Part shown: piece after piece, positions 26,176 to 35,240 of the stretch
How positions within the stretch are numbered: position 1 is the stretch's first letter
Layout of the letters: every line of letters starts with the position of its first letter
Assembly: GCF_024347055.1 (NCBI RefSeq)
Contig: NZ_AP024895.1
Span: 248,001-312,000, forward strand
Source: Vibrio porteresiae DSM 19223
GTDB taxonomy: Bacteria; Pseudomonadota; Gammaproteobacteria; Enterobacterales; Vibrionaceae
Length of the DNA: 64,000 nt
Direction: 5' to 3'
The notes under the pieces: model-generated
Told to the model about the DNA's origin: nothing
Databases searched by the model: none
Seen by the model: the letters and a program-made list of their open reading frames with translations, nothing else
Program-made: the position numbers and the translations under genes

Positions 26176-26826
26176 TCAAGTGGAGTAATGGACATCCACA
26201 GCATCGGGAGACTTAAGTGGAGGTAAATCACCGTGGGTTAAGCGCACAAAAATCAGTGCTGCAGCGATGGCGTCTTGTAATGCATCATGCTTTTCCTGCT
26301 GTGGTAGTTCAAGATGGCGGCAGATGGCATCTAGGCTCAAGTCGATGTACGCATTGGGTAACAGCTTTTCGAGTTGCTCTTGATAGAGTTGACTCACTTC
26401 AATTAGCGGATTGGGGAGTGGAAACCCCAGTTGTTTACGGCAGGCAATATCAAGAATTTTCTTGTCATAGCGAATGTGATAGCCCACTAGAGGTCGATTA
26501 CCAATAAAAGCGATCAATTGCTTTAAGGCTTCTTTTTCGTTGAGTCCATCGTGAAGATCTTGATGGCGTAGTTGATGTATTTTGATGGATGTCGAATCAA
26601 GAGAGTGTGGGGCGGCTAGCCGAATTTCAAAGGGTTGGCTCAGTAATACTCGGTTGTCGTTGACTCTTACTGCAGCAATACTCACTAACTCTGCCCGTTC
26701 GGGATCAAGACTGGTGGTCTCGCAGTCGAGTGAGACGAACTCCTGCTTCGCTGGGGTAGTAAAGAGGTATTGATACGCTGACCCTTCTAATTTGTATGAC
26801 CAGTAATTCCTAAGTAGCCAATTCAT
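26176..26826 (-). CDS. DnaQ-like DEDDh 3'-5' exonuclease
   Basis: Predicted 3'-5' exonuclease of the DnaQ/RNase T superfamily, 216 residues. All five DEDDh residues are present: Asp34 and Glu36 in SLDCETTSL, Asp121 in GYHIRYDKK, His180 and Asp185 in KHDALQDA. It is not the polymerase III epsilon subunit, since it lacks that protein's polymerase-binding tail. The gene is 12 bases after the DUF294 gene, with AAGGAA before the ATG, so the two are co-translated. This pair beside acs is a recurring arrangement in Vibrio and Shewanella relatives as I know them. Whether it acts on DNA or RNA is unknown. Confidence 0.88.
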   Translation of the reverse strand: MNWLLRNYWSYKLEGSAYQYLFTTPAKQEFVSLDCETTSLDPERAELVSIAAVRVNDNRVLLSQPFEIRLAAPHSLDSTSIKIHQLRHQDLHDGLNEKEALKQLIAFIGNRPLVGYHIRYDKKILDIACRKQLGFPLPNPLIEVSQLYQEQLEKLLPNAYIDLSLDAICRHLELPQQEKHDALQDAIAAALIFVRLTHGDLPPLKSPDAVDVHYST

Positions 26827-26838
26827 TTTGAGTTCCTT

Positions 26839-28647
26839 TTAATCACGAATTTGATAGTGATATGCGAGCCATTGTTTAAACTTTTTCACCACATGCAGGC
26901 TATGACGTAATAGGTCACGTTCGGCGCGATCGAGTTGTTTCACATCCAATTGATTGGAGTTTTGATGTTGCTGCAGCTGTTGGGCTAAACGCAGTTTAAA
27001 AAACAGTTTTAAGGCTTCGGATAAGTTATCGGCAGTCTGTTTTTCAAGAACTCTTCTTTGTTGGAGTGCGCTAATTCGTTCAAAGGTATTGGTCACTGTG
27101 ATGCCATATTCCAAACTGAGCGTACGAATGCCATGTACGACAGGGAATATCCCGCCTTGTTTGATATCAAGACCATTTTTCCCCTGTTTCACTTGGCCAA
27201 AGAGTGTCAGTGGTGACGAGAATGCCAGTGCTGGGCGAACAAAGTCGGCCAAGAGCGCTTCTTGATGGAGCGTCAGACGGCTTAGGGTGTGTTTGATTGG
27301 GTCCATTAATGTGGCATCACCAGCAACACAGTGGGCATCAGCAACAATCGCCAATAGCATCAGATTGTCAGCACTACGGCTACGGCACCAGTGCTGTAAA
27401 GTGCTGTCCCAATCGTGCTGTGATTTTACCCATTGGCTGTTTTGCACCATTACTCCACCGGGGCAGAGTGGGTAACCCAATTGCACTAAGGTTTGGGTGA
27501 GTTGATGCATGGTTTGTCCATACTCAGGCCAATCGACATTATTGGCGATGATCAGCGCATTATCTTGATCGGTCTTGAGGATTTGTTCATGCCGGCCCTC
27601 TGAGCCGAGTACCATCAAACAGCACTGCTTTTGGCGCTCTGGTGGTACGAGTAGAGAGAAAGCTTTCTCCATAATCTGTTCATTGACTGCGGAGATAAGT
27701 TCCATGATAAAACGGGTTCTAACTCCTCGGTTATAGAGACTTTCCACCAAAATTCGTTGTTTGCTTGCTGCCTCGGCGAGGGCGTCTAAATTATCTGCTC
27801 GGGCAATCGCTAAGGTAATCACATGGGAATGGGTGGAAAAGACACTGAGAATCTGTGTCATATCCAACATACCCACCGCAGCACCATGATGAGTCACCAT
27901 CAAGCGTTTCACTTTACGCCGAGTCATTTGCACCATGGCATCAAACAGATAGTCACCTTGTTCAACCGAAAGAACTGGCGCAGTAGCGATAGTATTAATT
28001 GGGGTGTTGAGGTCGTAACGTTGTAAAACCAACGCATGGAGCAGGTTGGTTTGCGTGACAATCGCATAGTGCTCGGATTCTTTATTATTTGGTGATAACA
28101 GTACTAAGGCGCAATCAACCGAGCGTTCGGTCATGGCAATGGTCGCCTCTTCAATGGTGGTCTCAGGCAACAATTGCAATGCAGGTTGAACAATCGAACT
28201 GTCTACTTTAGTCAGAATAAGTTCGGCGATGTTTTTCTGTTGATGCGCTTTTTCCAATAGGGCGCGTCGGGTGACAAGGCTGGTATCAAAGTAGGAAGCA
28301 AACTCTTCATTTTGTTGATATAGCTGTAAAAATACTGCTTTAGGTAAGAGATAGGTGAGCGTGTCTTCTAGTGCGATATAACGATGTTTTGTTAGTGGAT
28401 CAAACAAGGCGCGCACATCGAATAGATCATCCTGAGTATAGTGCGCATAAATCTCGCCGCTCTCCGCTGATTTTTCTTCGACCAGCCCTTTGATTACGAT
28501 GTAGAGCGAGTGGCTGGGTTGCTGCGCTTCAATCACCACTTGTTGGCCGCGGAAATAGGCAACATCAAGGGCGTTACGTAAGGTTTTTTGTTGACCTGTC
28601 GTTAAGCAAGCAAAGGGTGGGGACTGCATATCAAATTTGTCTGGCAT
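26839..28647 (-). CDS. DUF294 nucleotidyltransferase-like protein with cNMP and CBS domains
   Basis: Cytosolic putative signalling protein of 602 residues. Order of parts: an N-terminal cyclic-nucleotide-binding (CRP-like) fold at about 15-135, with VIEAQQPSHSLYIVIKGLVE; a CBS pair at about 155-275; the DUF294 nucleotidyltransferase-like domain with GSEGRHEQ and KTDQDNALI at about 344-362; and a C-terminal DUF294 helical domain. The metal-binding DxD pattern of GlnD/GlnE-type transferases is seen in DQDN. Substrate and product are unknown. It forms an operon with the exonuclease and probably acs, which suggests a link to acetate or carbon status. No clear SD was found. Confidence 0.87.
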   Translation of the reverse strand: MPDKFDMQSPPFACLTTGQQKTLRNALDVAYFRGQQVVIEAQQPSHSLYIVIKGLVEEKSAESGEIYAHYTQDDLFDVRALFDPLTKHRYIALEDTLTYLLPKAVFLQLYQQNEEFASYFDTSLVTRRALLEKAHQQKNIAELILTKVDSSIVQPALQLLPETTIEEATIAMTERSVDCALVLLSPNNKESEHYAIVTQTNLLHALVLQRYDLNTPINTIATAPVLSVEQGDYLFDAMVQMTRRKVKRLMVTHHGAAVGMLDMTQILSVFSTHSHVITLAIARADNLDALAEAASKQRILVESLYNRGVRTRFIMELISAVNEQIMEKAFSLLVPPERQKQCCLMVLGSEGRHEQILKTDQDNALIIANNVDWPEYGQTMHQLTQTLVQLGYPLCPGGVMVQNSQWVKSQHDWDSTLQHWCRSRSADNLMLLAIVADAHCVAGDATLMDPIKHTLSRLTLHQEALLADFVRPALAFSSPLTLFGQVKQGKNGLDIKQGGIFPVVHGIRTLSLEYGITVTNTFERISALQQRRVLEKQTADNLSEALKLFFKLRLAQQLQQHQNSNQLDVKQLDRAERDLLRHSLHVVKKFKQWLAYHYQIRD

Positions 28648-28896
28648 GGTGATATCGTCCGAACTGAGGAAGGTTAGTACTAAGTGTGGCGTGTTTCTTT
28701 GCTCGCTCCAGACGACTTTGGTCTAATTCTTTGTCAAATGAGTCGGTGGTTTGCATGGCTGCTGGTGAATTTGCCTTAGTGAAGTGGTGGATTGTTCCTA
28801 TTTGGACACAATAAGTTGAGGAAACATCACTTTAGCTACTATAGGGTTAGCGGCATAATAGGCGCTCTTTACATCGCCAAGACAAGGATTGCTACG

Positions 28897-30096
28897 TTGA
28901 ACACTTCTCCCTACGGATGGATTTCGCAATATCTATTCGGCTTTTTCTTTGCTTATGGAGTTTATCTACCCTTTTGGGCTTTATGGTTTTCTTCACAAGG
29001 TATTCCAACGGCAGATATTGGTACATTAGTCGGGATTGGGTTTGCAACGCGATGTTTGTCCAACTTAGTGATTACCCCGCGGGTGCACAAAGTTGAGTTA
29101 TTTATTCCGGTGTTACGTTGGCTCGCATTTGGCGGCATGGTGGCGGTCTCGCTCTACTTTGCCGCTGGTGGTAGTTTCTGGTTAATGGCGTTAATGACCG
29201 TCTTGTTTAACATCTGTATGGGGCCGATGATGCCGTTGCCCGATGCGATGGCCAATTATTACGCTAAACAGAAAATGCTCGATTATGGTTCGACGCGAGT
29301 GTGGGGTTCTATCTCGTTTATTGTCGGCTCGACTTTAGTGGGTTATTTGGCCTCTTCTTTTGGTAGTAATTGGATTTTGTATACCGCACTACTCGGTTTT
29401 GCTGGCACTTGGCTGGTCAGTTTGCGCCGTCCCAATCCAATGCCTGTGACCTTAGTAGAGGAAACCAAAACTGAGCGGCCGAAGCTGTTTGGCTTATTGC
29501 GTGAATGGTCGGTGGTGAAGTTTTTGCTGCTGGTAGCGTTAATCCAAGGCAGTCACGCGGCCTACTACAGCGTGAGTTCGCTCTATTGGAAAGAGTCGGG
29601 CTACTCTGAAAATATTATTGGCTACTTATGGAGCCTAGGTGTCGTTGCTGAAGTATTGCTGTTCGCCTTTAGTAAAAAGGCCTTCTCAGGTTTTGGTGTA
29701 AAAACCTTGTTCTACGTTTCTGCTGTGGCGGTTATTGTGCGTTGGAGTATTACTGCATCCACAACGGCTTTGATTCCTTTGGTGATCGTTCAACTGCTTC
29801 ATAGTTTGACTTACGCGTTAGCTCATTTAGCTGCGATTCATTATATCCAATATGCTAATCAAAGCCGGATGGTCGCGTTGCAAGCGCTCTACAATGCCTT
29901 AGCGCAAGGGGCGAGTATCGCCATTATGACTTCGTTTAGTGGGTGGGGATTCTCTCATTGGGGAGCAAATGTATTTTGGGTGATGGCGGCGATGGGAGTG
30001 TTGGCGTTGTTCATTCGCTTAGATGTACCGCGCTCCCAAATTCACACAGTAGATGCAGAGAAAGAGACTGCTGTCGCACAGAAATCACTCTCTTAG
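28897..30096 (+). CDS. HcaT-type MFS transporter
   Basis: Twelve-helix inner-membrane transporter of about 399 residues, related to the 3-phenylpropionate transporter HcaT and to LacY-like porters. Shared text with HcaT as I recall it includes FFFAYGVYLPFWALWFSSQG in helix 1, LDYGSTRVWGSISFIVGS, QGSHAAYYSVSSLYWKESGY and GYLWSLGVVAEVLLFA. I chose the TTG at 28897 because AAGGA lies eight bases upstream; a longer frame from 28792 adds a hydrophilic leader without an SD. It is divergent from the DUF294 gene and ends before the CrbS-type kinase. The real substrate in this organism is unknown. Confidence 0.85.
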   Translation: MNTSPYGWISQYLFGFFFAYGVYLPFWALWFSSQGIPTADIGTLVGIGFATRCLSNLVITPRVHKVELFIPVLRWLAFGGMVAVSLYFAAGGSFWLMALMTVLFNICMGPMMPLPDAMANYYAKQKMLDYGSTRVWGSISFIVGSTLVGYLASSFGSNWILYTALLGFAGTWLVSLRRPNPMPVTLVEETKTERPKLFGLLREWSVVKFLLLVALIQGSHAAYYSVSSLYWKESGYSENIIGYLWSLGVVAEVLLFAFSKKAFSGFGVKTLFYVSAVAVIVRWSITASTTALIPLVIVQLLHSLTYALAHLAAIHYIQYANQSRMVALQALYNALAQGASIAIMTSFSGWGFSHWGANVFWVMAAMGVLALFIRLDVPRSQIHTVDAEKETAVAQKSLS

Positions 30097-30126
30097 ATTG
30101 AGAGATAAAAATATCCTCGGTTTAAT

Positions 30127-30162
30127 GAAAGCCTCTTCTACTCTTAGAAGAGGCTTTCTTTT
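30127..30162 (+). terminator. Terminator of the MFS gene
   Basis: Perfect 14-bp stem (30127-30140 with 30145-30158), 4-base loop and a short T-run before the kinase gene. It implies that the kinase has its own promoter at about 30163-30238. Confidence 0.9.
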
Positions 30163-30238
30163 AACTATCGGTTTTCTCTGGATTTGTTGGTTAAGTGGAT
30201 TAACTAAGACGTGAGAATAGAGCGAGACAGGATGTGAT

Positions 30239-33200
30239 ATGCAAGATTGGTTAGTGATTCCAGTATCGTTGCTGTATCTCGGCACGCTGTTTTTGATTGC
30301 GTGGTATGGCGATCGGCAAGCTCACTGGTTAGCAAACTGGCGGCCTTGGATTTACAGTTTATCCATTTCAGTTTACTGCACGTCATGGACTTTCTACGGC
30401 ACGGTAGGACAGGCCAGTGCCAATCCGTGGTCTTTTATCCCAATCTATCTCGCTCCTATCTTGGTTTTTGTGTTTGGTTGGCGCGTATTGGCGCGGCTGA
30501 TTTTGATTGCTAAACGTGAGCATATTACGTCGATTGCCGATTTTATTGGGGCAAGATATGGCAAATCTCAGGGCTTGTCTGTCGTGGTGACTCTTATTGC
30601 GGTAGTGGGCATTTTGCCTTACATCGCTTTACAACTGCGCGCGATTACTACTGGGTTAAATGTAGTTGCTCCCAATCTCTTTTCCGAGTTTGGTTATGAA
30701 AACCAAAATGTCTCTTGGTTTGTGGTTCTCGCGCTAGCGCTTTTTACCATGCTATTTGGCACTCGACAGGTAGATAACACTGAACATCATCGTGGGATGA
30801 TGATGGCCGTGGCTTTTGAATCGATAGTCAAACTCGGCTGCTTTTTATTGGTGGGCGTGTTTATCTGTTATCTCTCGTGGAAAGAGCCTGACTTTTCGAT
30901 GGGAGAGATAGCAGCGCAGAATTATCAGTCGCCGAACTGGCCAACACTTTTTATTCATTTGGTCATGACCATGGTCGCGGTGATTTGTTTGCCACGCCAG
31001 TTTCACACCGCGGTCGTAGAAAACGAGCAAGGACAAGATCTCCACACGGCGCGTTGGATGTTTCCTTGTTATTTATTGTTGATGAGCCTGTTTGTCTTGC
31101 CGATTGCTTGGGTTGGGCAGGGGCTCTTAACTGGCGTCTCTGCAGATACTTACCTTATTAGTATTCCCAAATTTGCTGGTGCTGATTTCATGGCACTACT
31201 GGCTTTTTTAGGTGGAACGTCTGCTGCTTCGGGCATGGTGATTGTCTCGACGATAGCATTAGCGATCATGGTGTCGAACGATTTGGTCATGCCGTTAATG
31301 CTACGCCGAATGAAGCTAAGCCAACGCAATCATCGGCATATCTCGAATGTGTTAGTCAATGTCCGCCGTACTCTGATTTTACTACTGCTGATCGGTGCAT
31401 GGCTTTTCTACAAAGCACTGGATGCGATTCCTTCGTTATCTGCCATCGGTTTTCTCTCGTTTGCTGCGGTCACACAGTTTGCCCCCGCACTGCTAGGAGG
31501 CATGTATTGGCGAGAAGGAAATCGTAAAGGGGTTTATTCAGGCTTAGCCGTTGGGTTTATCTTGTGGCTGCTGACCTTGATGAGTGCGTCTGGTTTGCTG
31601 GCAGGGAATGAACAAAATAACGTCCTCATCTGGCTTATTACGCCACCACAATGGTTGCAAAGTATTGGCGTGGCAGCACCCGATTGGGGGATGTTGTTGA
31701 GTATCGTGCTCAATACCTTGTGTTATGTGGTGATCTCTTTACTCACTCGTTCGAGTTTAAGTGAGCGATTGCAATCAGCAGCGTTTGTAGGCACGCCATT
31801 ACCAGATAATGACAACATGAGCATTTACCAAAGCCGAGTGACGGTCAGTGAATTAGAAATGCTGGCGTCACGGTTTGTGGGAAGGGCACGAGTTCGGACT
31901 GCGTTTAATCAGTATTGGAATTCGCAAGGCGAAACCTTACTGCCTGGGCAGCAAGCTCCGGCATCATTAATTCGCCATACCGAACGTGTATTGGCTGGGG
32001 TGTTTGGTGCTTCTTCCGCTAAGTTAGTGCTGACCTCTGCCTTACAGGGACGCAACATGTATTTGGAGGATGTTGCCACCATAGTGGATGAAGCTTCTGA
32101 ACTCTATGATTTCAGCCGAGGTTTGTTGCAAGGCGCGATAGAGCACATCAGTCAAGGGTTAGCGGTAGTCGATAAACATCTGCGGCTGGTGGCGTGGAAT
32201 CAACGTTACTTGGAGTTATTTAATTTTCCGCCAGGTTTGGTTCAAGTCGGTCGTCCTATCGAAAATATTATTCGGCATAACGCTCAGCAGGGGCTTTGTG
32301 GTCCTGGGGATGTGGAAGAGCATGTAGAAAAACGCTTACGCCATTTGGAAAAAGGCACTGCGCATACTTCAGCACGAGAAAGGCCTGATGGTCGAGTGAT
32401 TGAAGTGCAAGGTAACCCGATGCCCGGCGGTGGGTTTGTGATGAGCTTTAACGATATCACGGCATTTCGCAGCGTAGAACAGAGCTTAAAAGAGGCAAAT
32501 GAGCATCTAGAAGAGCGCGTTTTGCAACGTACTCATGAGTTGGAAACGTTGAACCGCCAGTTGGTCACCGCGACGCAACGCTCGGAGCATGAGTCGCAAT
32601 CTAAGTCGCGCTTTTTAGCAGCGGTGAGTCATGACTTAATGCAACCACTTAATGCCGCACGCCTATTTTCCTCCTCTCTTGGTGAGTTGACGTTAGATGC
32701 AGAATCGAAACGTTTGGCACATCATATCGAGAGTGCTCTTGGCGCTGCAGAAGATCTGATTGGCGATTTGCTCGATATTTCACGATTGGAATCCGGTAAG
32801 TTGGAAGTCTATCCTCAACCTTTTGCCGTGCGCGATATTCTGGATAACTTAGCCGCTGAATTTCGTGCGTTAGCTAAGCAGCAACATATTGAGTTTCGCG
32901 TGGTGCCTTCTTCTCTCTACATTATTTCAGACCCTAAACTGCTACGTCGTGTTATCCAAAACTTTCTTACTAATGCGTTTCGTTACTGCCCGAATGGCAA
33001 AGTAGTGCTCGGCGTTCGGCATGTACATGACAGTGTGCGAGTTGAAGTTTGGGATAATGGTGTTGGTATTGAAGAAGAGAAACAGCAGGAGATTTTTGAG
33101 GAATTTACTCGAGGTTCGCAAGTTCGCTCTGATCAAGGTTTGGGATTAGGATTGGCCATATCCAAAGGGATTGCGCAAGTTCTCGGCCATGAGATAGGCA

Positions 33201-33670
33201 TGCGATCTTGGCATGGTGAGGGGAGTGTTTTTTCGGTCTCCATTCCTAGAGCGAATAAGCCTGTTGCGGCAATGATTTATTCTCCGGTCAGTGAAACTGT
33301 TCATCAAGTAGAGCATCTACGGGTGCTGTGCGTCGATAACGAGGAGAGCATCTTGGTTGGCATGCGAGAATTGCTCGAGCGTTGGGGCTGTGATGTGCAG
33401 ACGTCGGTTGACCTTGTTTCTAGCTTGAAAGTTCTAGAACAAGGGTGGCGTCCGGATGTGATCTTATCCGACTATCGTCTAGAACAAGGGCGCACTGGAT
33501 TAGAAGTCCTGCAACAATTTCGCTTACGGATGCAAGATGACTTCATCGGTGTGATCATCAGTGCGGATAGAACCGCGGAAATTGTCGATGCGGTGAAATC
33601 GAATGGTTTTCGCTTTTTACCTAAGCCAGTTAAACCCCTTAAGCTGCGCGCAATGTTGCAGCAGTCATAA
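30239..33670 (+). CDS. crbS: CrbS-type hybrid histidine kinase with transporter-like sensor
   Basis: Membrane hybrid kinase of 1143 residues. Residues 1 to about 510 form a sodium/solute symporter-like (SLC5) domain with about 13 helices. A PAS region follows at about 630-745 (SQGLAVVDKHLRLVAWNQRY), then a coiled coil, the HisKA phosphoacceptor His798 in AAVSHDLMQPL, an ATPase domain (NFLTNAFRY near 907, LGLGLAISKGIAQ), and a receiver domain with phosphoacceptor Asp1078 in ILSDYRLE. This layout is that of CrbS, which in V. cholerae works with the response regulator CrbR to activate acs. The position near acs supports the name. No LuxR-type CrbR gene is in the window. The start codon has CAGGA upstream. 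Confidence 0.88.
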   Translation: MQDWLVIPVSLLYLGTLFLIAWYGDRQAHWLANWRPWIYSLSISVYCTSWTFYGTVGQASANPWSFIPIYLAPILVFVFGWRVLARLILIAKREHITSIADFIGARYGKSQGLSVVVTLIAVVGILPYIALQLRAITTGLNVVAPNLFSEFGYENQNVSWFVVLALALFTMLFGTRQVDNTEHHRGMMMAVAFESIVKLGCFLLVGVFICYLSWKEPDFSMGEIAAQNYQSPNWPTLFIHLVMTMVAVICLPRQFHTAVVENEQGQDLHTARWMFPCYLLLMSLFVLPIAWVGQGLLTGVSADTYLISIPKFAGADFMALLAFLGGTSAASGMVIVSTIALAIMVSNDLVMPLMLRRMKLSQRNHRHISNVLVNVRRTLILLLLIGAWLFYKALDAIPSLSAIGFLSFAAVTQFAPALLGGMYWREGNRKGVYSGLAVGFILWLLTLMSASGLLAGNEQNNVLIWLITPPQWLQSIGVAAPDWGMLLSIVLNTLCYVVISLLTRSSLSERLQSAAFVGTPLPDNDNMSIYQSRVTVSELEMLASRFVGRARVRTAFNQYWNSQGETLLPGQQAPASLIRHTERVLAGVFGASSAKLVLTSALQGRNMYLEDVATIVDEASELYDFSRGLLQGAIEHISQGLAVVDKHLRLVAWNQRYLELFNFPPGLVQVGRPIENIIRHNAQQGLCGPGDVEEHVEKRLRHLEKGTAHTSARERPDGRVIEVQGNPMPGGGFVMSFNDITAFRSVEQSLKEANEHLEERVLQRTHELETLNRQLVTATQRSEHESQSKSRFLAAVSHDLMQPLNAARLFSSSLGELTLDAESKRLAHHIESALGAAEDLIGDLLDISRLESGKLEVYPQPFAVRDILDNLAAEFRALAKQQHIEFRVVPSSLYIISDPKLLRRVIQNFLTNAFRYCPNGKVVLGVRHVHDSVRVEVWDNGVGIEEEKQQEIFEEFTRGSQVRSDQGLGLGLAISKGIAQVLGHEIGMRSWHGEGSVFSVSIPRANKPVAAMIYSPVSETVHQVEHLRVLCVDNEESILVGMRELLERWGCDVQTSVDLVSSLKVLEQGWRPDVILSDYRLEQGRTGLEVLQQFRLRMQDDFIGVIISADRTAEIVDAVKSNGFRFLPKPVKPLKLRAMLQQS

Positions 33671-33674
33671 TAGA

Positions 33675-33695
33675 AACGCCCTCAATGAGGGCGTT
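33675..33695 (+). terminator. Terminator hairpin after crbS
   Basis: Stem AACGCCCTC with GAGGGCGTT around AAT, five bases after the stop codon and before convergent gppA. The T-tract is poor. Confidence 0.65.
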
Positions 33696-33739
33696 AACAT
33701 TCACTTATTATCCACTTCGCATCGTGGGACTTGGTTGCT

Positions 33740-35233
33740 TTACTTAGCCACCACAGTCAATGGCCAGCCGATATCCGTTTGACGGTTCGCTTCTAGCTCT
33801 AATTCGGTGCGAGTTAATGGATTGTCGTGTAACCACTGAGCATCAAGTGTTAACGTCAGTACATCTCCATCGGCTTCGAGCGTGAATTCAGGTTCCAGCT
33901 CAGCTTGACGACGATGACTAAGTAGCACAGCTAAACGCAATATCCGCAAAATTCGTTTGGCACTCGTGCCAGACAAAGCATGCTGCTCTGGTAATGAGGT
34001 TAACTGCTCACGATAACGTCGTGCTAATTCACCCAGATAGAATTTTTGCGCTCGGGTATAGCCGGGTAAGTCCAGATGTTGCAATAGATATGCACTATGC
34101 TCTCCGCCTTTTTTGAAATCGATACTCAGCCCGATTTCATGCAGTTGGGCTGCGCTGCACAGCAACATTTCAGCTTGGCTCTCTTCAACCCACTTGTGCC
34201 CCCCACATTGTTGGAGCAATTTGCTCGCAAGATTGGCGACTTGCAGAGCATAGTGTTGATCAATTTGATAACGGCGTTGAATGCTGCACAGGGTTCGTGC
34301 GCGGATATCATCTTGACGTAACCCTTCGACCATCTCATACACGAGACCTTCACGCAAAGCGCCACCGGCTAATGTCATCTCTTCAATCTGGAAGGATTCG
34401 AAAATCGCGATAAGAATCGATAGTCCACTTGGGAATACCAATGCTCGCTCGAGAGTTAACCCCTCGATTTCCAACTCTTCCAGATGATCTGACATCATCG
34501 CCTGCTTTTGCAGGCGTTTTAGCTTTGGCAGAGTGATGATTTCATCCATCCCTTGAGCCAGCATGATCTCTTGTAATGCCTGTACGGTACCACTTGCACC
34601 TACACAGACGTTCCAACCCAGTTCGCAATACTGTTTTAAAATCGGCTCAAGGGTCTGTTTGGCTGCCGCAATCGCATTATTGAAGTTGGTGGTGTTGAGT
34701 TGACGATCTCTAAAGTGTCGTTCAAGCCAAGTCACACAACCCATTTTGAGACTGGTTAACGCTTTGGCTTCGAAACCTTCACCAATAATAAACTCTGTAC
34801 TTGCTCCACCGATATCGACGACTAAGCGACGTCCCATTCCGCCCGAAGTATGCGCCACACCTTTATATATAGTGGCTGCTTCTTCTTCTCCGGGAATCAC
34901 TTCTATGGGGTGTCCTAGGATCTGATTAGCTTTAACAAGAAACTCATTAACGTTGGTCGCTGTCCGTAAAGTTGCGGTACCAACGATGCGGATATTCTCT
35001 TTAGGAATATCTTGAAGTCGCTCGGCAAAGAGGCTCAAACAGTCCCAGCCGCGCTGCATCGCTTCTAGACTCAATGCGTTGTTCTCATCAAGTCCAGCGG
35101 CTAAGCGCACTTTGCGCTTAATTTTCGCCATCGTTTGCACGCTACCGTCGATGTGCCGAACCACCAACATATGGAAGCTGTTGGAGCCCAAATCGATTGC
35201 AGCGTATAGCGGTGAAGATACATCGTGACTCAT
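33740..35233 (-). CDS. gppA: Guanosine pentaphosphate phosphohydrolase (Ppx/GppA family)
   Basis: Converts pppGpp to ppGpp in the stringent response; members also degrade polyphosphate. It has 497 residues, close to E. coli GppA (494). Two ASKHA-fold lobes are visible: the phosphate-1 motif AAIDLGSNSFHMLVV near the N-terminus and the phosphate-2 motif VVDIGGASTEFIIG. The C-terminal HD-like part contains QLHEIGLSIDFKKGGEHSAY. I chose the ATG at 35233, seven bases after the rhlB stop; longer starts lie inside rhlB. The rhlB-gppA order opposite trxA-rho matches E. coli and favours gppA over ppx. Confidence 0.93.
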   Translation of the reverse strand: MSHDVSSPLYAAIDLGSNSFHMLVVRHIDGSVQTMAKIKRKVRLAAGLDENNALSLEAMQRGWDCLSLFAERLQDIPKENIRIVGTATLRTATNVNEFLVKANQILGHPIEVIPGEEEAATIYKGVAHTSGGMGRRLVVDIGGASTEFIIGEGFEAKALTSLKMGCVTWLERHFRDRQLNTTNFNNAIAAAKQTLEPILKQYCELGWNVCVGASGTVQALQEIMLAQGMDEIITLPKLKRLQKQAMMSDHLEELEIEGLTLERALVFPSGLSILIAIFESFQIEEMTLAGGALREGLVYEMVEGLRQDDIRARTLCSIQRRYQIDQHYALQVANLASKLLQQCGGHKWVEESQAEMLLCSAAQLHEIGLSIDFKKGGEHSAYLLQHLDLPGYTRAQKFYLGELARRYREQLTSLPEQHALSGTSAKRILRILRLAVLLSHRRQAELEPEFTLEADGDVLTLTLDAQWLHDNPLTRTELELEANRQTDIGWPLTVVAK

Positions 35234-35240
35234 GAGTGAA

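Noticed and set aside
28792..28896. Longer N-terminus for the HcaT-type transporter
   Set aside because: The extra 35 residues are hydrophilic with no SD; the TTG at 28897 has a well-placed AAGGA.
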